Shown here: one piece after another, positions 1-10,400 of the stretch | Layout: every line of letters starts with the position of its first letter | Position numbering within the stretch: position 1 is the first letter of the stretch | Source of the DNA: Paroedura picta | Lineage: Eukaryota; Chordata; Lepidosauria; Squamata; Gekkonidae | DNA: 64,000 nt | Assembly: GCF_049243985.1 (NCBI RefSeq) | Contig: NC_135384.1 | Location: forward strand, 12,954,501 to 13,018,500 | Direction: 5' to 3' | Made by a program: the position numbers and the translations under genes | The notes under the pieces: generated by a model | What the model was told of the DNA's origin: nothing | Databases searched by the model: none | The model's input: only the letters and a program-made list of their open reading frames with translations

Positions 1-119
1 TGTGTAGGACCAATCTTGGTCCCAAGGAAACCCAGGAGTTTACTGCTATTAAGCTTCATTTCACTTTGTATTGTATTGGTCTAGACCGTGAAATGAACTG
101 AACTGAACTGAACATTTGG

Positions 120-590
120 ACCTAATTCAAAGTAGCAGTTTTGATTTTTAAAGCTCTCTATAACTTGGGTCCAGTATATCTTAAAGATTGACTTTACCCT
201 TATGAACTTAGTCTACCACACTGATCATTTTCAGAGGCCATGCTTTGGTCATTTGGACAATCTAATCGTTTTCAGTGGTCACCACCATCTAAGGTTAATG
301 GGTGACAACCCAAGGAAGGATCTTCTTGGTCATGACACTTACATTTTGGAACTCCCTCCTGAGGAGATTTTTTTCCCTCTTTCTATTGTTGTCTTCCACA
401 AGATAGTGATTTTGCTTTGTTTCACGCCTAATAGTCCTCTTCCCTGTCTGTGTGTATATGTTTATGTTAGTATTTTTAAACTCTTTTATTATTTATATTT
501 TAAACATTTTAATGTTTTAAATATTTGCCCTCAGGGACTCTGAGTTGGGTAGGAAGGTGGCATAGAAATGTTTTAAGTAAAACAATAAAA
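120..590 (+). repeat. 3' tail of an L2-like LINE
   Basis: Broken frames here resemble the end of an L2-clade ORF2 (a stretch like LYNLGPVYLKD, then a WNxLP-like segment). The closing part has the look of a squamate LINE 3' UTR, with a gcatagaaatgttttaa tail and an A-rich end. A related copy lies at 13190-13500 in the equivalent intron of V2R gene B, so the insertion predates the A/B duplication. The clade is inferred from memory of the family. Confidence 0.4.
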
Positions 591-657
591 TTGTATCTGA
601 TAATATCCAGAAGTAAAATTGAAGATGACTCCAATTCTGGCTACCTAATTTCCTGAA

Positions 658-713
658 CCACCTTTAAGACCAACACAGTCTACTCCAGAACAACATGGCT
701 ACCCACTTGAATC
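658..713 (+). mobile_element. 56-bp truncated retro-insertion with 12-bp target duplication
   Basis: The insert is flanked by the direct repeat TAATTTCCTGAA (646-657 and 714-725). Gene B has a single copy of the related sequence near 14740, so the gene A insertion is bounded by an empty site. The insert resembles only the last bases of a longer interspersed repeat whose tail also appears at 60912-61035. Confidence 0.5.
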
Positions 714-754
714 TAATTTCCTGAAGACAGTAGATGAATCCCAAATTTAAGGAT

Positions 755-977
755 TTGTTGTTGTTAGGTGCGGTCGTGTCTGACCCATCACGACCCCATG
801 GATAATGATCCTCCAGGCCTTCCTGTCCTCTACCATTCCCCGGAGTCCATTTAAGTTTGCACCGACTGCTTCAGTGACTCCATCCAGCCACCTCATTCTC
901 TGTCATCCCTTTCTTCTTTTGCCCTCAATCGCTCCCAGCATTAGGCTCTTCTACAGGGAGTCCTTCCTTCTCATGAG
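755..977 (-). mobile_element. BovB (RTE) LINE 3' end, 5'-truncated
   Basis: On the minus strand the sequence encodes a conserved C-terminus of RTE/BovB ORF2, with segments like MRWLDGVTEAVG and a DRKAWRIIVHG-like stretch. The fragment is bounded by an 11-bp target duplication AATTTAAGGAT (744-754 and 978-988). Gene B lacks it at the matching site near 14775. The copy is a short dead fragment. Confidence 0.82.
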
Positions 978-1003
978 AATTTAAGGATAGGTTTTCCTTA
1001 AAA

Positions 1004-1280
1004 GAGCCTCTTGTGGTGCAGAGTGGTAAGGCAGCAGTCTGAAAGCTCTACCCATGAGGCTGGGAGTTTGATCCCAGCAGCCGGCTCAAGGTTGACTCAG
1101 CCTTCCATCCTTCCGAGGTCGGTAAAATGAATACCCAGCTTGCTAGGGGATAAACGGTAATGACTGAGGAAGGCACTGGCAAACCACCCCGTATTGAGTC
1201 TGCCATGAAAACACTAGAGGGCATCACCCCAAGGGTCAGACATGACTCGGTGCTTGCACAGGGGATACCTTTACCTTTAC
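1004..1280 (+). mobile_element. Sauria SINE, full length
   Basis: A tRNA-derived head has an A box (gcagagtggtaaggcagc) and a B box (gtttgatccc). It is followed by the family core and the BovB-like 3' end finishing in acctttacctttac. The target duplication TTTCCTTAAAA is at 993-1003 and 1281-1291. It inserted immediately beside the BovB fragment, and gene B is empty here. Confidence 0.88.
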
Positions 1281-1585
1281 TTTCCTTAAAAATATATGAG
1301 TTTCTAGTTGTTATATTTTTTTGTGCCATCCATAGTCACAAAGATCTCTTCTAAGAGAGGATAGTCTTAAAACTAATATCTCACCCAAGTTTCCATGATA
1401 AGATTTACATCTGACTGAGGGCTTGAGCTTGGATTACCCTGGCCAAACTCAAAGAACTGTCCAGTATTCCACACTGGCATACTCAAATACTACATTTGTT
1501 TCTTTCAGCTAATCACAACATCCGTGCAGTAGATACTCAATTACTTCATTCGTTTTGTGGATATCTAACCTATTTATGAGAACTG

Positions 1586-1618
1586 AGAAATCGTGATTCT
1601 ATGATTCTATGATTCTAT
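1586..1618 (+). mobile_element. 33-bp CR1 terminal insertion
   Basis: The piece is almost only the (GATTCTAT)n end of CR1. It is flanked by a 6-bp repeat GAACTG (1580-1585, 1619-1624). Gene B has one GAACTG and no insert near 15250. It is either an extremely truncated CR1 or a local expansion; the empty site favours insertion. Confidence 0.45.
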
Positions 1619-1891
1619 GAACTGTAGTATTTTACAAAATGTGACATTATATATACTGATATTTCTGATATGATTATGAAAGGAGGGGATGCAGTTACCT
1701 TTCCTGGTCAAACTTCCCCTTTCCTTATTATAGCCTTTGTTCCACATAGATTTTGTCCATTCTCCAAGTAGCCTTTTTTGGTTTGTCAAAGTGGACACGT
1801 CCTCCCATTATCACAAATGGAAACTCTGGTTGGGTCCCATGCAACCTCTTGCATGGAAAGTGTTCTTATTTTACTTCCTTGCCATCATTCC

Positions 1892-1930
1892 TGCTTTTGA
1901 GTACTGCTTTTGAGTACTGCTTTTGAGTAC
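1892..1930. repeat. Three tandem copies of a 13-bp unit
   Basis: The unit tgcttttgagtac occurs three times in a row just upstream of V2R gene A exon 5. Gene B has a single related stretch, so this is a local expansion. Confidence 0.8.
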
Positions 1931-1995
1931 TGCTGATTGTACAACGAAGAGCAAATGAGAATTAGAATAAATATATATTTTTGTTTTATGGTTAG

Positions 1996-2122
1996 GTGGT
2001 GCCGCGCTCTGTGTGTAATGATAACTGTCCCCCAGGTTACAGCATTACAAAAAAGGAAGGAGCACCATTTTGTTGCTATGTTTGTGTTCGTTGCCCAGAA
2101 GGGAAAATTTCAGACCAGAAAG
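1996..2122 (+). CDS. V2R gene A exon 5 (cysteine-rich)
   Basis: The acceptor ...tggttAG lies just before 1996 and the donor gtaaga at 2123. Its 127 nt equal exon 5 of genes B and C. It encodes a [11 protein letters not shown]...FCCYVC...CPEGK pattern. Confidence 0.9.
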
Positions 2123-4332
2123 GTAAGATCAACAGCCTGTCATATGATAAATAAAGTGTATATAAAATGGTAAATATTAAAAATGGGGCTTCAGTGTAAA
2201 AATAAGTAATTCCTCATTATATCCTGATTGGTATGAAAATATCCAAATTTCTCAGCTTCTGGGATCCTGCTTAGTACCATGAAAAACATGTCCAAGAAGT
2301 TCTAAGTGAAATCAGTGAATCTCCAAAGGAAGTAGAATTGTGGATTGATATGGAAACAAGCTCCTCTTCTAAATATCATGGAAAGAGATGGTTCAATTAG
2401 GGCAATTAGCAAATGGAGATCTTGTTCCTTTGCTCAAGAATTTAGTCTGGCCAGAATGTGTGCCTTTAAAAAGCTTTGGAAAGTGAACAGCTAGTAAGGT
2501 GTAGTGGTAAAGAGTGGCAGCTTCTAATCTGGTGAGTCAGGTTTGATTCTCTGCTCCACCACATGCAGCCAGTTAGATGACCTTGGGCTCAATACAGCCC
2601 TGATAGTGCTGCTCTGACCAAGCAGACCTGCCATAGCTCAGTCTCACCTACCTCACAGAGTACTTGTGGAGAGAAGAAGGGAAGGTGATTGTAAGCTGAT
2701 TGGAGACTCCGTTGGGTAGTGAAAAGCAGGGTTGAAAAACCAACTCTTTACTTCTTCTTAATGGGGCAGAAGAGATGGGGGGGATGGAATACACCCCCAA
2801 AAAATGGGATGAACAGTTGCAGTGTGCTCTAAAGTTGGAATTTTGGTGATCAGTTTATACAATTTATCATCAAAATATTTGTTGCATGAAAACCAAAATC
2901 CTGGATAGTGTCCATGTTAGCACTGAGATGGTCTAAACCATATTGGTCTCAAAGGTGGTCTTAAACAATTTTGAAAAAGTCATCTTTCTGGAGTGCCAGG
3001 TAGCCCTTGGTGTTTAAAATTACAATAAATAGCCCAAATCCTTGTAACTAAGCCCTTGCCTAAAGGGAAGGTTGACCCAGTTCTGAAGGGAGAGCCATGC
3101 CAAGTACACAGCAAGGAATGTATAATAATTTCCACCAGAAATGATGGCTATTCCAGAAACATTAAATGGGATGATTTTTAGGATGACTTCAACAACATCT
3201 CAAACATAGTTTCCACCCCCATTCCAGGGCTGGTAGTGAAATGCTGGGTATAAATATAATAATATAGAGAGATTTTTTAAGGAAAGAACTTGAAAATCCT
3301 TAATGATAAATTCCTTAGTTTCTGTGAATGTGAATATATATATGTGTGTGTGTATAGGCTAGAAAATGTGTTATGGTTCTTGTGATAAACTTAGTTCTTT
3401 TCCTGTCATCAGGCCTCCTGGATTGTTTCAAATGCCCTGAACATGAATATCCAAACAAAGATCAAGATCAATGTCTTCCTAAGGTTCTAAATTTCCTGTC
3501 TTATGGTGAACCACTGGGAATCACTTTAGCATCCTTGGCTTCATCTTTCTCTTTGATCACAGTTATGGTGCTTGGAATTTTCATTAAATATCAGAACACT
3601 CCCATTGTCAGGGCTAATAATCGAGATCTCACCTATTGTCTACTCATATCCCTCCTCTTCTGCTTCTTCTGTACTTTTCTTTTCATTGGCAAGCCTAAGA
3701 AACTGACCTGCCTTCTACGTCAAACCACCTTTGGCATTATCTTCTCAATTGCTGTTTCTTCCTTGCTGGCCAAAACCATCACCGTGGTTCTGGCTTTCAT
3801 GGCCACTAAACCAGGGAGCCAGATTAAGAAATGGGTAGGGAAAAGACTGGCATACTCCATTGTTATTTTCTCCACAATGATTCAAGCAGGAATGTGTGCT
3901 GTTTGGATGTTTATTGCTCCCCCCTTTCCAGATACAGACTCTCACTCTATAATGAAACATATTACAGTGGAATGCAATGAAGGATCAATCATTATGTTTT
4001 ATTGTGTTCTGGGCTACTTGGGATTCTTGGCTACTGTCACCTTTATTGTAGCTTTTCTTGCTCGCAAGTTACCAAACACATTTAATGAAGCCAAGTTCAT
4101 CACTTTCAGTATGCTGATGTTCTGTAGTGTTTGGTTATCTTTTGTTCCAACATACTTGAGCACAAAAGGAAAACATATGGTAGCTGTGGAGATCTTCTCT
4201 ATCTTGTCCTCTGGTGTGGGTTTACTGGGTTGTGTTTTTTGCCCTAAATGTTATATAATTGTTCTCAGACCAGATTTGAACTGCAGGGATCACCTAATAA
4301 TAAGAAATGCATTCACAACCAAGAGTTTGTAA
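1996..4332 (+). CDS. V2R gene A, 3' part (exons 5-6): vomeronasal type-2 receptor
   Basis: Family C G-protein-coupled receptor, expected in the membrane of vomeronasal sensory neurons. Exon 5 is 1996-2122 and exon 6 is 3413-4332, joined in phase 1. Together they give 348 residues. The join holds nine cysteines (six in exon 5, three in exon 6), matching the NCD3G cysteine-rich linker between the ligand-binding Venus flytrap and the membrane part. Exon 6 then encodes seven membrane segments with V2R hallmarks such as [33 protein letters not shown] and [12 protein letters not shown], and ends in TAA. Exons 1-4 must lie left of the window. Exon 6 differs from gene B at only about 20 residues, so the two genes are recent paralogs. 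No break is seen in the visible part; whether the whole gene is intact cannot be told. Confidence 0.9.
2487..2760 (+). mobile_element. tRNA-derived SINE with (TTC)n tail, diverged copy
   Basis: The order is tRNA-like head (ggtgtagtggtaaagag, with the B-box-like ggtttgattct), family body with cctcacagagtacttgtgg, and a ttcttctt end. It lies in intron 5 of gene A. Gene B lacks it at the same place. Confidence 0.75.
3413..4332 (+). CDS. V2R gene A exon 6 (seven-transmembrane)
   Basis: The acceptor is cctgtcatcAG. The 920 nt end with TAA at 4330-4332. Same length as gene B exon 6. The first residues, GLLDCFKC, replace the DMADCFKC of gene B. Confidence 0.93.
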
Positions 4333-4973
4333 TGTCTATAATTGTATATATCTTTAATAGATCAGGCAAGAAAATTTAAAGGCACCCCCGACATACCATC
4401 TTATGATATATACTTGCCCTCTCATATCAACATTTAAAATAGTTGTTGTTATGACATAGCCTAGAAGACAAAGACTTGGCTTGTATACCCTACTTTTCAT
4501 ACCAGAAAGATTCTCAAAGTGTCTTATAACCACTTTCCATCTCTCTCCACATTACAGACACCCTGTAAGTTAGGTTTGACCAAACTTATTTTATATACCA
4601 ACCTTCCCTGCAGCTCAGGGTAGTTTACAGTGAAAGTTTTTCATGGTATAGTACAAGGAACATTGTCATTTGGAACATGCAACATTTGAAATGGTGGTAT
4701 TTGTAACAATAAAATATTTAACAACACTTGGAAATTAGAATATTTCAGCTTCACAACTCAGCAGTTGTACATTGATTTCAATTCTTCCATCTGCAAGATA
4801 TGGGAGCATATCACTCCAGTCTTGGCCCACCTACACTGGTTTCCATTTTATTTTACCACATCACTTAAATTTTACCTTTGCCTCATTTCCTTTGAGACCT
4901 AAGGAAGAGTGAGAAAGAAGTATCATGGTTTTATAGTGTAATCATTATTAATTCTTTCCTGGGGATAAATCTA
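4333..4973. other. 3' flank of gene A, no further gene
   Basis: About 70 bp after the stop still match the gene B 3' flank, then similarity ends. 4498-4580 resembles a worn minus-strand copy of the (TTC)n SINE. An AATAAA occurs near 4709 but is far from the stop. Confidence 0.4.
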
Positions 4974-5260
4974 GAAGAAGAAGAAGAAGAAGAGTTGGTT
5001 CTTATATGCCGCTTTTCCCTACCCGAAGGAGGCTCAAAGCGGCTTACAGTCGCCTTCCCATTCCTCTCCCCACAACAGACACCCTGTGGGGTGGGTGAGG
5101 CTGAGAGAGCACTGATATCACTGCCCGGTCAGAACAGTTTTATCAGTGCTGTGGCGAGCCCAAGGTCACCCAGCTGGTTGCATGTGGGGGAGCGCAGAAT
5201 CGAACCTGACATGCCAGATTAGAAGTCCACACTCCTAACCACTACACCAAACTGGCTCTC
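4974..5260 (-). mobile_element. tRNA-derived SINE with (TTC)n tail
   Basis: Read on the minus strand it runs from agagccagtttggtgtag (tRNA-like head) to cggcatataagaaccaactc and a (TTC)n tail, seen on the plus strand as (AGA)n at 4974. It is a well preserved copy and a useful family reference within this window. Confidence 0.85.
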
Positions 5261-5408
5261 TAATTGAGTAGAGTCGATACACATTCTGATCAGACCTTCT
5301 ATGAACTGTTCTATTAGACTCATATGGTTGTCAGAGAAATCCAGTGTTTCTTCATAAAGATGGGTTTATTTTCCATTATTTTAACCTCTAAGTATGTAGA
5401 ATTATTAA

Positions 5409-5691
5409 GAGCCTCTTGTGGCACAGAGTGGTAAGGCAGCAGAAATGTTGTCTGAAAGCTCTGCCCATGAGGCTGGGAGTTCGATCCCAGCAGCCGGCTC
5501 AAGGTTGACTCAGCCTTCCATCCTTCCGAGGTTGGTAAAATGAGTACCCAGCTTGCTGGGGGGTAAACTGTAATGACTGGGGAAGGCACTGGCAAACCAC
5601 CCCGTATTGAGTCTGCCATGAAAACGCTAGAGGGCGTCACCCCAAGGGTCAGACATGACTCGGTCCTTGCACAGGGGATACCTTTACCTTT
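5409..5691 (+). mobile_element. Sauria SINE, full length
   Basis: Same family as 1004-1280, with gagcctcttgtggcgcagag at the start, the B box gagttcgatccc, and the end cctttaccttt. It carries a small extra segment (aaatgttgtc) between the A and B boxes. Confidence 0.88.
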
Positions 5692-5699
5692 AATAATAT

Positions 5700-7190
5700 A
5701 TTAGTTAAGTACTATGTTGGTGAATGTGTCTTTCTTTGTTGTTTTCTGACCACATGCTTTCCGCCCCACACTATGCTGCTTGCCAAACTAAGGCATTCTG
5801 CTAACTTTCTGATATTAAGACCTTCAGATATGACTGTGATCTTGTTCCCATGAAATACAATTGTCCAAATATGGAAAAGGATCACAGTATTTCAGTGGTC
5901 GGCTCCATCCTCCATTTAGGTACATTTACGATACAATGTTTGTGCAGCCAAACTGTGTATGTGTAGACTTTATTCTTAGATGGGATTCCTGTAAACAGAG
6001 GGTTCTTGATTAGAGGACAGAGCTCTATGTTATCTATCTACTTGCATGTTGGTTCAAGTAGATGTGACACAGATGTTTTAGCTTGTAAACGGCCACAGCT
6101 TTTATTTAACAATTCAACCAGGTTGGCGACCAATGAGAAGAGGGCCTGCCCTCCCAGTCAGCTAACTGGACCTAATCCCTTGATTCCTAGAGACAATCTG
6201 GAGCTCCCCACCATTCCCAGCTGGGAACTTGGATCTCCTTGCCTCTCAGAATCCTGCTCTCACAAGGAAATGAACTTTTGCGGGGGAGCCAAAGGGTGCC
6301 AACCTCAATTAGCTGTCCCCAGATCACTTGGCAAGACTGGCCCAGTAGAAGCCTTCCCAGCTGGGTCAGCTTCCCCATTACCACTCTGCCTTTGAGGAGG
6401 CCCCAAACCTCCAAGGGGTTCTGTGCCCAGACAGGGCCCCTGCCAAAAGGCTCTTTCTCATGGCAAATCCGCACAGCTGTGACAATAATTTCAAATTTCA
6501 AACTAATACAATAAATTTCAAAACAGGGTGAGTGGGAGGGAGGGAATCTGTCAGCTGTTGAGCCAGGATACCAGGCCCGGGCACATAGTGTCTTAAGTAT
6601 GTGCACCTAAGCTCCATCCCTCCGCTAGGCTTACACAAGCGTGCAGCTGCTGGATCATGCATGCCATGATCCATGGCATGATGTCATGGCTCCCTCACAG
6701 CAGCCCCTGCACCATGTCAACACCCGGCTGTCTTGTGCACATTTTCTAATATGCCAGTTTTTCTTCTTCTTTTCCCCCCCAGAGTTTTGGCAAAGTACAT
6801 AAAAAATGGTTCATGTTTTGTTCAGTGTGTTGCCACAGGGCATTCTAGCCCTCTGGGGAAATCATTGTAAATCCTGCAATTATCTCCAATCCTTATGATC
6901 GGTCCCCCTCCTTGGAAGGCCCATACAAATTAAGAGCACAGGCCATTATCAAGTTTTGAAGATGAATAAAAATCCACAGAAACATTCAGTTCTGGGTAAG
7001 GGATATTTAGAAGCAAAGCTGCAATCAACTGTGGTGGGGGGGGGGAGTCTTTAGTTTTTACAGGCCCAGATTTCAAATTATTATCTTAGAACAGTATGAA
7101 GGCAAGGTATTGTAATGAAACTGGTGGAAACTAGTGAGCTGATGATTGTTGGCTAAAGGATTCCATGGAACAGTAGGCTTTTCCTACCAG
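5700..7190. other. Intergenic stretch before V2R gene B
   Basis: No gene was found. 6060-6740 is more GC-rich than its surroundings, begins with a tttattta-like run and contains several short open frames without known motifs. It may be an interspersed repeat of unknown family. 7031-7045 is a short G run. Confidence 0.3.
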
Positions 7191-7411
7191 ATGGCACTTC
7201 TCTTACTGGTGCTATTATTGCAATGTCTGCCTCAAGCAAAATGCCAGCCCAAGAAATATATGTGTTCCATGATTGACCCACTCTACATTCCACATGAATA
7301 TTATCTGACAGGCGATCTTACCATTGGTGGGATGACTTCTCAGCTCTTAACGTATTTTGAAGTGCTGCTGTTTACAGAAGACCCCAAGAGAAAGCAGGTT
7401 GATGAACCTAT
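7191..7411 (+). CDS. V2R gene B exon 1
   Basis: Signal peptide plus the N-terminal strand of the flytrap ([17 protein letters not shown]). The donor is ccTAT|gtaagg, phase 2. The 221 nt include the ATG. Confidence 0.88.
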
Positions 7412-10400
7412 GTAAGGATTTTCTTTTTGAATCTATAGTGAACAATATGGCAAGTTTATCACCAATAAAAGTAGGTAGTAGGAGAAGTACCTGAGTGTAA
7501 TGAATGTGGTTGCAGAGAAACCCATGAGAAAAATAAGAAAGCAATGCATGTATAGCTTTGCTAGTTTGGTCAGTTTGTATCATGTCCCCAGCATTGGGCA
7601 AAATACGAGTTTAAAAGGAGAAAGAGAGATATGTAGTCATTCACATTGACTTTTTTCCAACCAACTGAAATTATTCCCCACCCCCTACTCAGCTGCTGAA
7701 GTGTAATGAGGATTTTATGCTGCTTCCATTTCAAAGTTTAGTTCAAAAGGCTGAGAGATGTTAAGGAGAAACAAAACAAAAGCATCAGTAGTATGTGCTC
7801 GATCATTGCATGGGGATCCCATATGTGAGAAGTTCTTTGTTAATGTGTGAGTCATGTGAATATGGCAGTGAATGTGGAAGCATGTGAAAAAAAGGGAGAA
7901 AACTATCCAGAGCTATAAATATGTAGGACTCCACTTGTTTAGTTATAAGCTAGACAACATTTTTGCTGGAGGAACTAAGATTCAATATCCCCTTTGACAA
8001 ATCAAAAATGTTGTGTTGGGAATCATGAGTCCTGCAAGAACAAAAGGTATGTAGGATTGGTCAGGAGGAAGGAAAGAAAGATATTGGCCTCTGTTAGAGG
8101 TATATCTTTGTATATTATGTTCTTATTGCCTTACTGTCTTCTGCTCTATCTCGGTTTTTCATTCAAAATTTTCTGTCAAATTTTACCTACTCCTTCTTTC
8201 TCTTCTCAGTGCTTTGAGTCCAAATAATCCTAGCCCTTGTAAGAAGTTTTGAAAATGATGAATATTAATTTTATGCAACTTGTAAATCTTTATTTAGGAT
8301 AGTGCTAAAGAACTTCCAGCACGTCCTTGCCTTGGTGTTTGCTGTGAAGGAGGTCAATAAGAATCCTAAGATCTTATCAAATGTCAGCCTTGGTTTCCAA
8401 ATCTATGACAGCTACTTCAATGCAATGCTGACTAATCAAAACACGTTGAACTTCCTCAGCACTTTGAAAAGGATCATCCCCAACTACAGTTGTGACTTCC
8501 AGACGAACCTGATGGCTGTCATTGGGGGACTTGATTCTGAAACTTCCTTCCACATGGCCAACATTTTAAGCATCTATAAAATCCCACAGGTAGCATACTG
8601 ATTGATATATGAGTGTATGCATCTTCATATAATCTTCTGTGCACTACTAGGTTGTAGAAAACTCTTTAAAAGTTATATAAGTAAAAATGAAATATTTCAA
8701 TAGGCATTTTTGCCTGACTGGTTGGTGTTTTATGAAGCTCTAAGAATTTATCTATTTTACACCTGCATGGAATGGTATGTTTATATTTGGACTTGATATC
8801 AAGGCCATTTAATTGCCACAACTCTCCCTGGAAGTCAGTTTTATTGCTTTACAGCCCACAATCTGCTTTTTTAAAATCAGTATGTATCCAGTTTTCAGCA
8901 CTTGTTAACTATCAACTTTCTTCATGATATAAAAGTAGTAGAAAGCTGATAAGGAACTGGAAAGCCACAGCAAAATATTACTCACCTAATTTGGGAAACT
9001 GTGGAGTAGAGATTTTTCCCAGACTGAAAAGACGTAGAACTCAAATTAACAATACCAGTCAACTACCAAAGGGATGGACAACTAGTATTATCATGCCATC
9101 CATAAAAAGGCTCACAAACAACCCTCAGAATTACAGACTGATTAGCCTTATATCCATAGCATCAACATTATGGGTTGAGGATAATAATGTTTTACATCTT
9201 CATCAATTAGTCTTCAAAAAAGGCCCTAAATGATCAAACATTGGCAGATGCTAGTCTATTTGGCATCATCAGCTATGAAAGGTCCCACAAAAGCACTGTA
9301 TGTGGCCTATGTTGATTTAGCAGCAGCTTTTGACTCACTGGACAGGGAAAGGCTCCAACTGAAACTCCTGAACCTTGGGGTTGAGATGCACCTAGTAGAT
9401 CTCATAAGGCAGCTCCACTTAAACACCACCATGACCGTTTACGCACTGGGAACTTCACTGCCCCAGCTCACGTGCAGGAGTACAAATCAGGGGCAGATGA
9501 GGCGCACCAGGCCAAATACTCTTCCGTGTGGGTGCAGGAAGAGGTGGGCCAACATGCCACAACTAAAACTCCAGCCTACAGCCTGATATGAAACCTCCAG
9601 TGCATAAACAGTCCATGAGAGTCAAGGTAGGAACTTCCAACTCACTGACAAATGAAATACCAATCTGAAAAGGGGTGAAATAAGGGTGTATGTTGGCACC
9701 TTTGTTGTTTAATTTGTACATCAATGACTTAGCAACCAAGTTGGAGAGACCTGAATTTATACCCCTATCAGTTGGTCAAACAAAGGTGTCAATTCTGCTT
9801 TATGCAGATGACATAGTGCTGATCTCCCTGACTTCTTGATAAACTAGGGTTATGCTGTAAGGAGGATGGGCTAAATATAAGCTATGAGAAAACCAAGGTG
9901 ATGGTGTTTAGAAGCAACTAAGAAAAAAACCCTCCTGAAGTATCTTGGGCACTCCAATTGAACAATATAGTACCCATAAATATTTAGGTATAACATTCAG
10001 TGAGATGCTCCTTTGGAAAGCCCATGTAACAACTCTAAGGGCAACAACCCTGAGAACATTGAGGGTGCTAGTTAAATAATTTTTTTTCTCAAAGGGGGGT
10101 TGCCTGGTAGATTCAGCCATTAAGTTGTCAGTAAAGTGATCCCCAGCCTATTGTAAGGTGTCGAAATCTGGGGCTGAGGGGACCTAATTCTGCCGAACCT
10201 AGAAAGAGCTCAAAATCTCTTCCTGAGAAGAATCCTTACTCTCCCAGTGAGTTCTTCCATAGCCCTTATGAGGGTTGAGTTGGGACTACCTTCTCTAAGT
10301 GTTCGAGCTAATGTAACCATCCTGAAATATTGGATGAGGCAGGCACATAAAGACACAGACTTTGTTAGTGGGCAGAGCCTGCTGCTATTACTGGAATGAG

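Noticed and set aside
3745-3960. Antisense open frames over V2R exon 6 (also 21644-21859)
   Set aside because: Shadows of the receptor frame that change wherever the receptor changes.
7146-7190. In-frame extension of V2R gene B exon 1 upstream to 7146
   Set aside because: The codon at 7146 is TTG. ATG at 7191 starts a clean signal peptide of the length expected for V2Rs.
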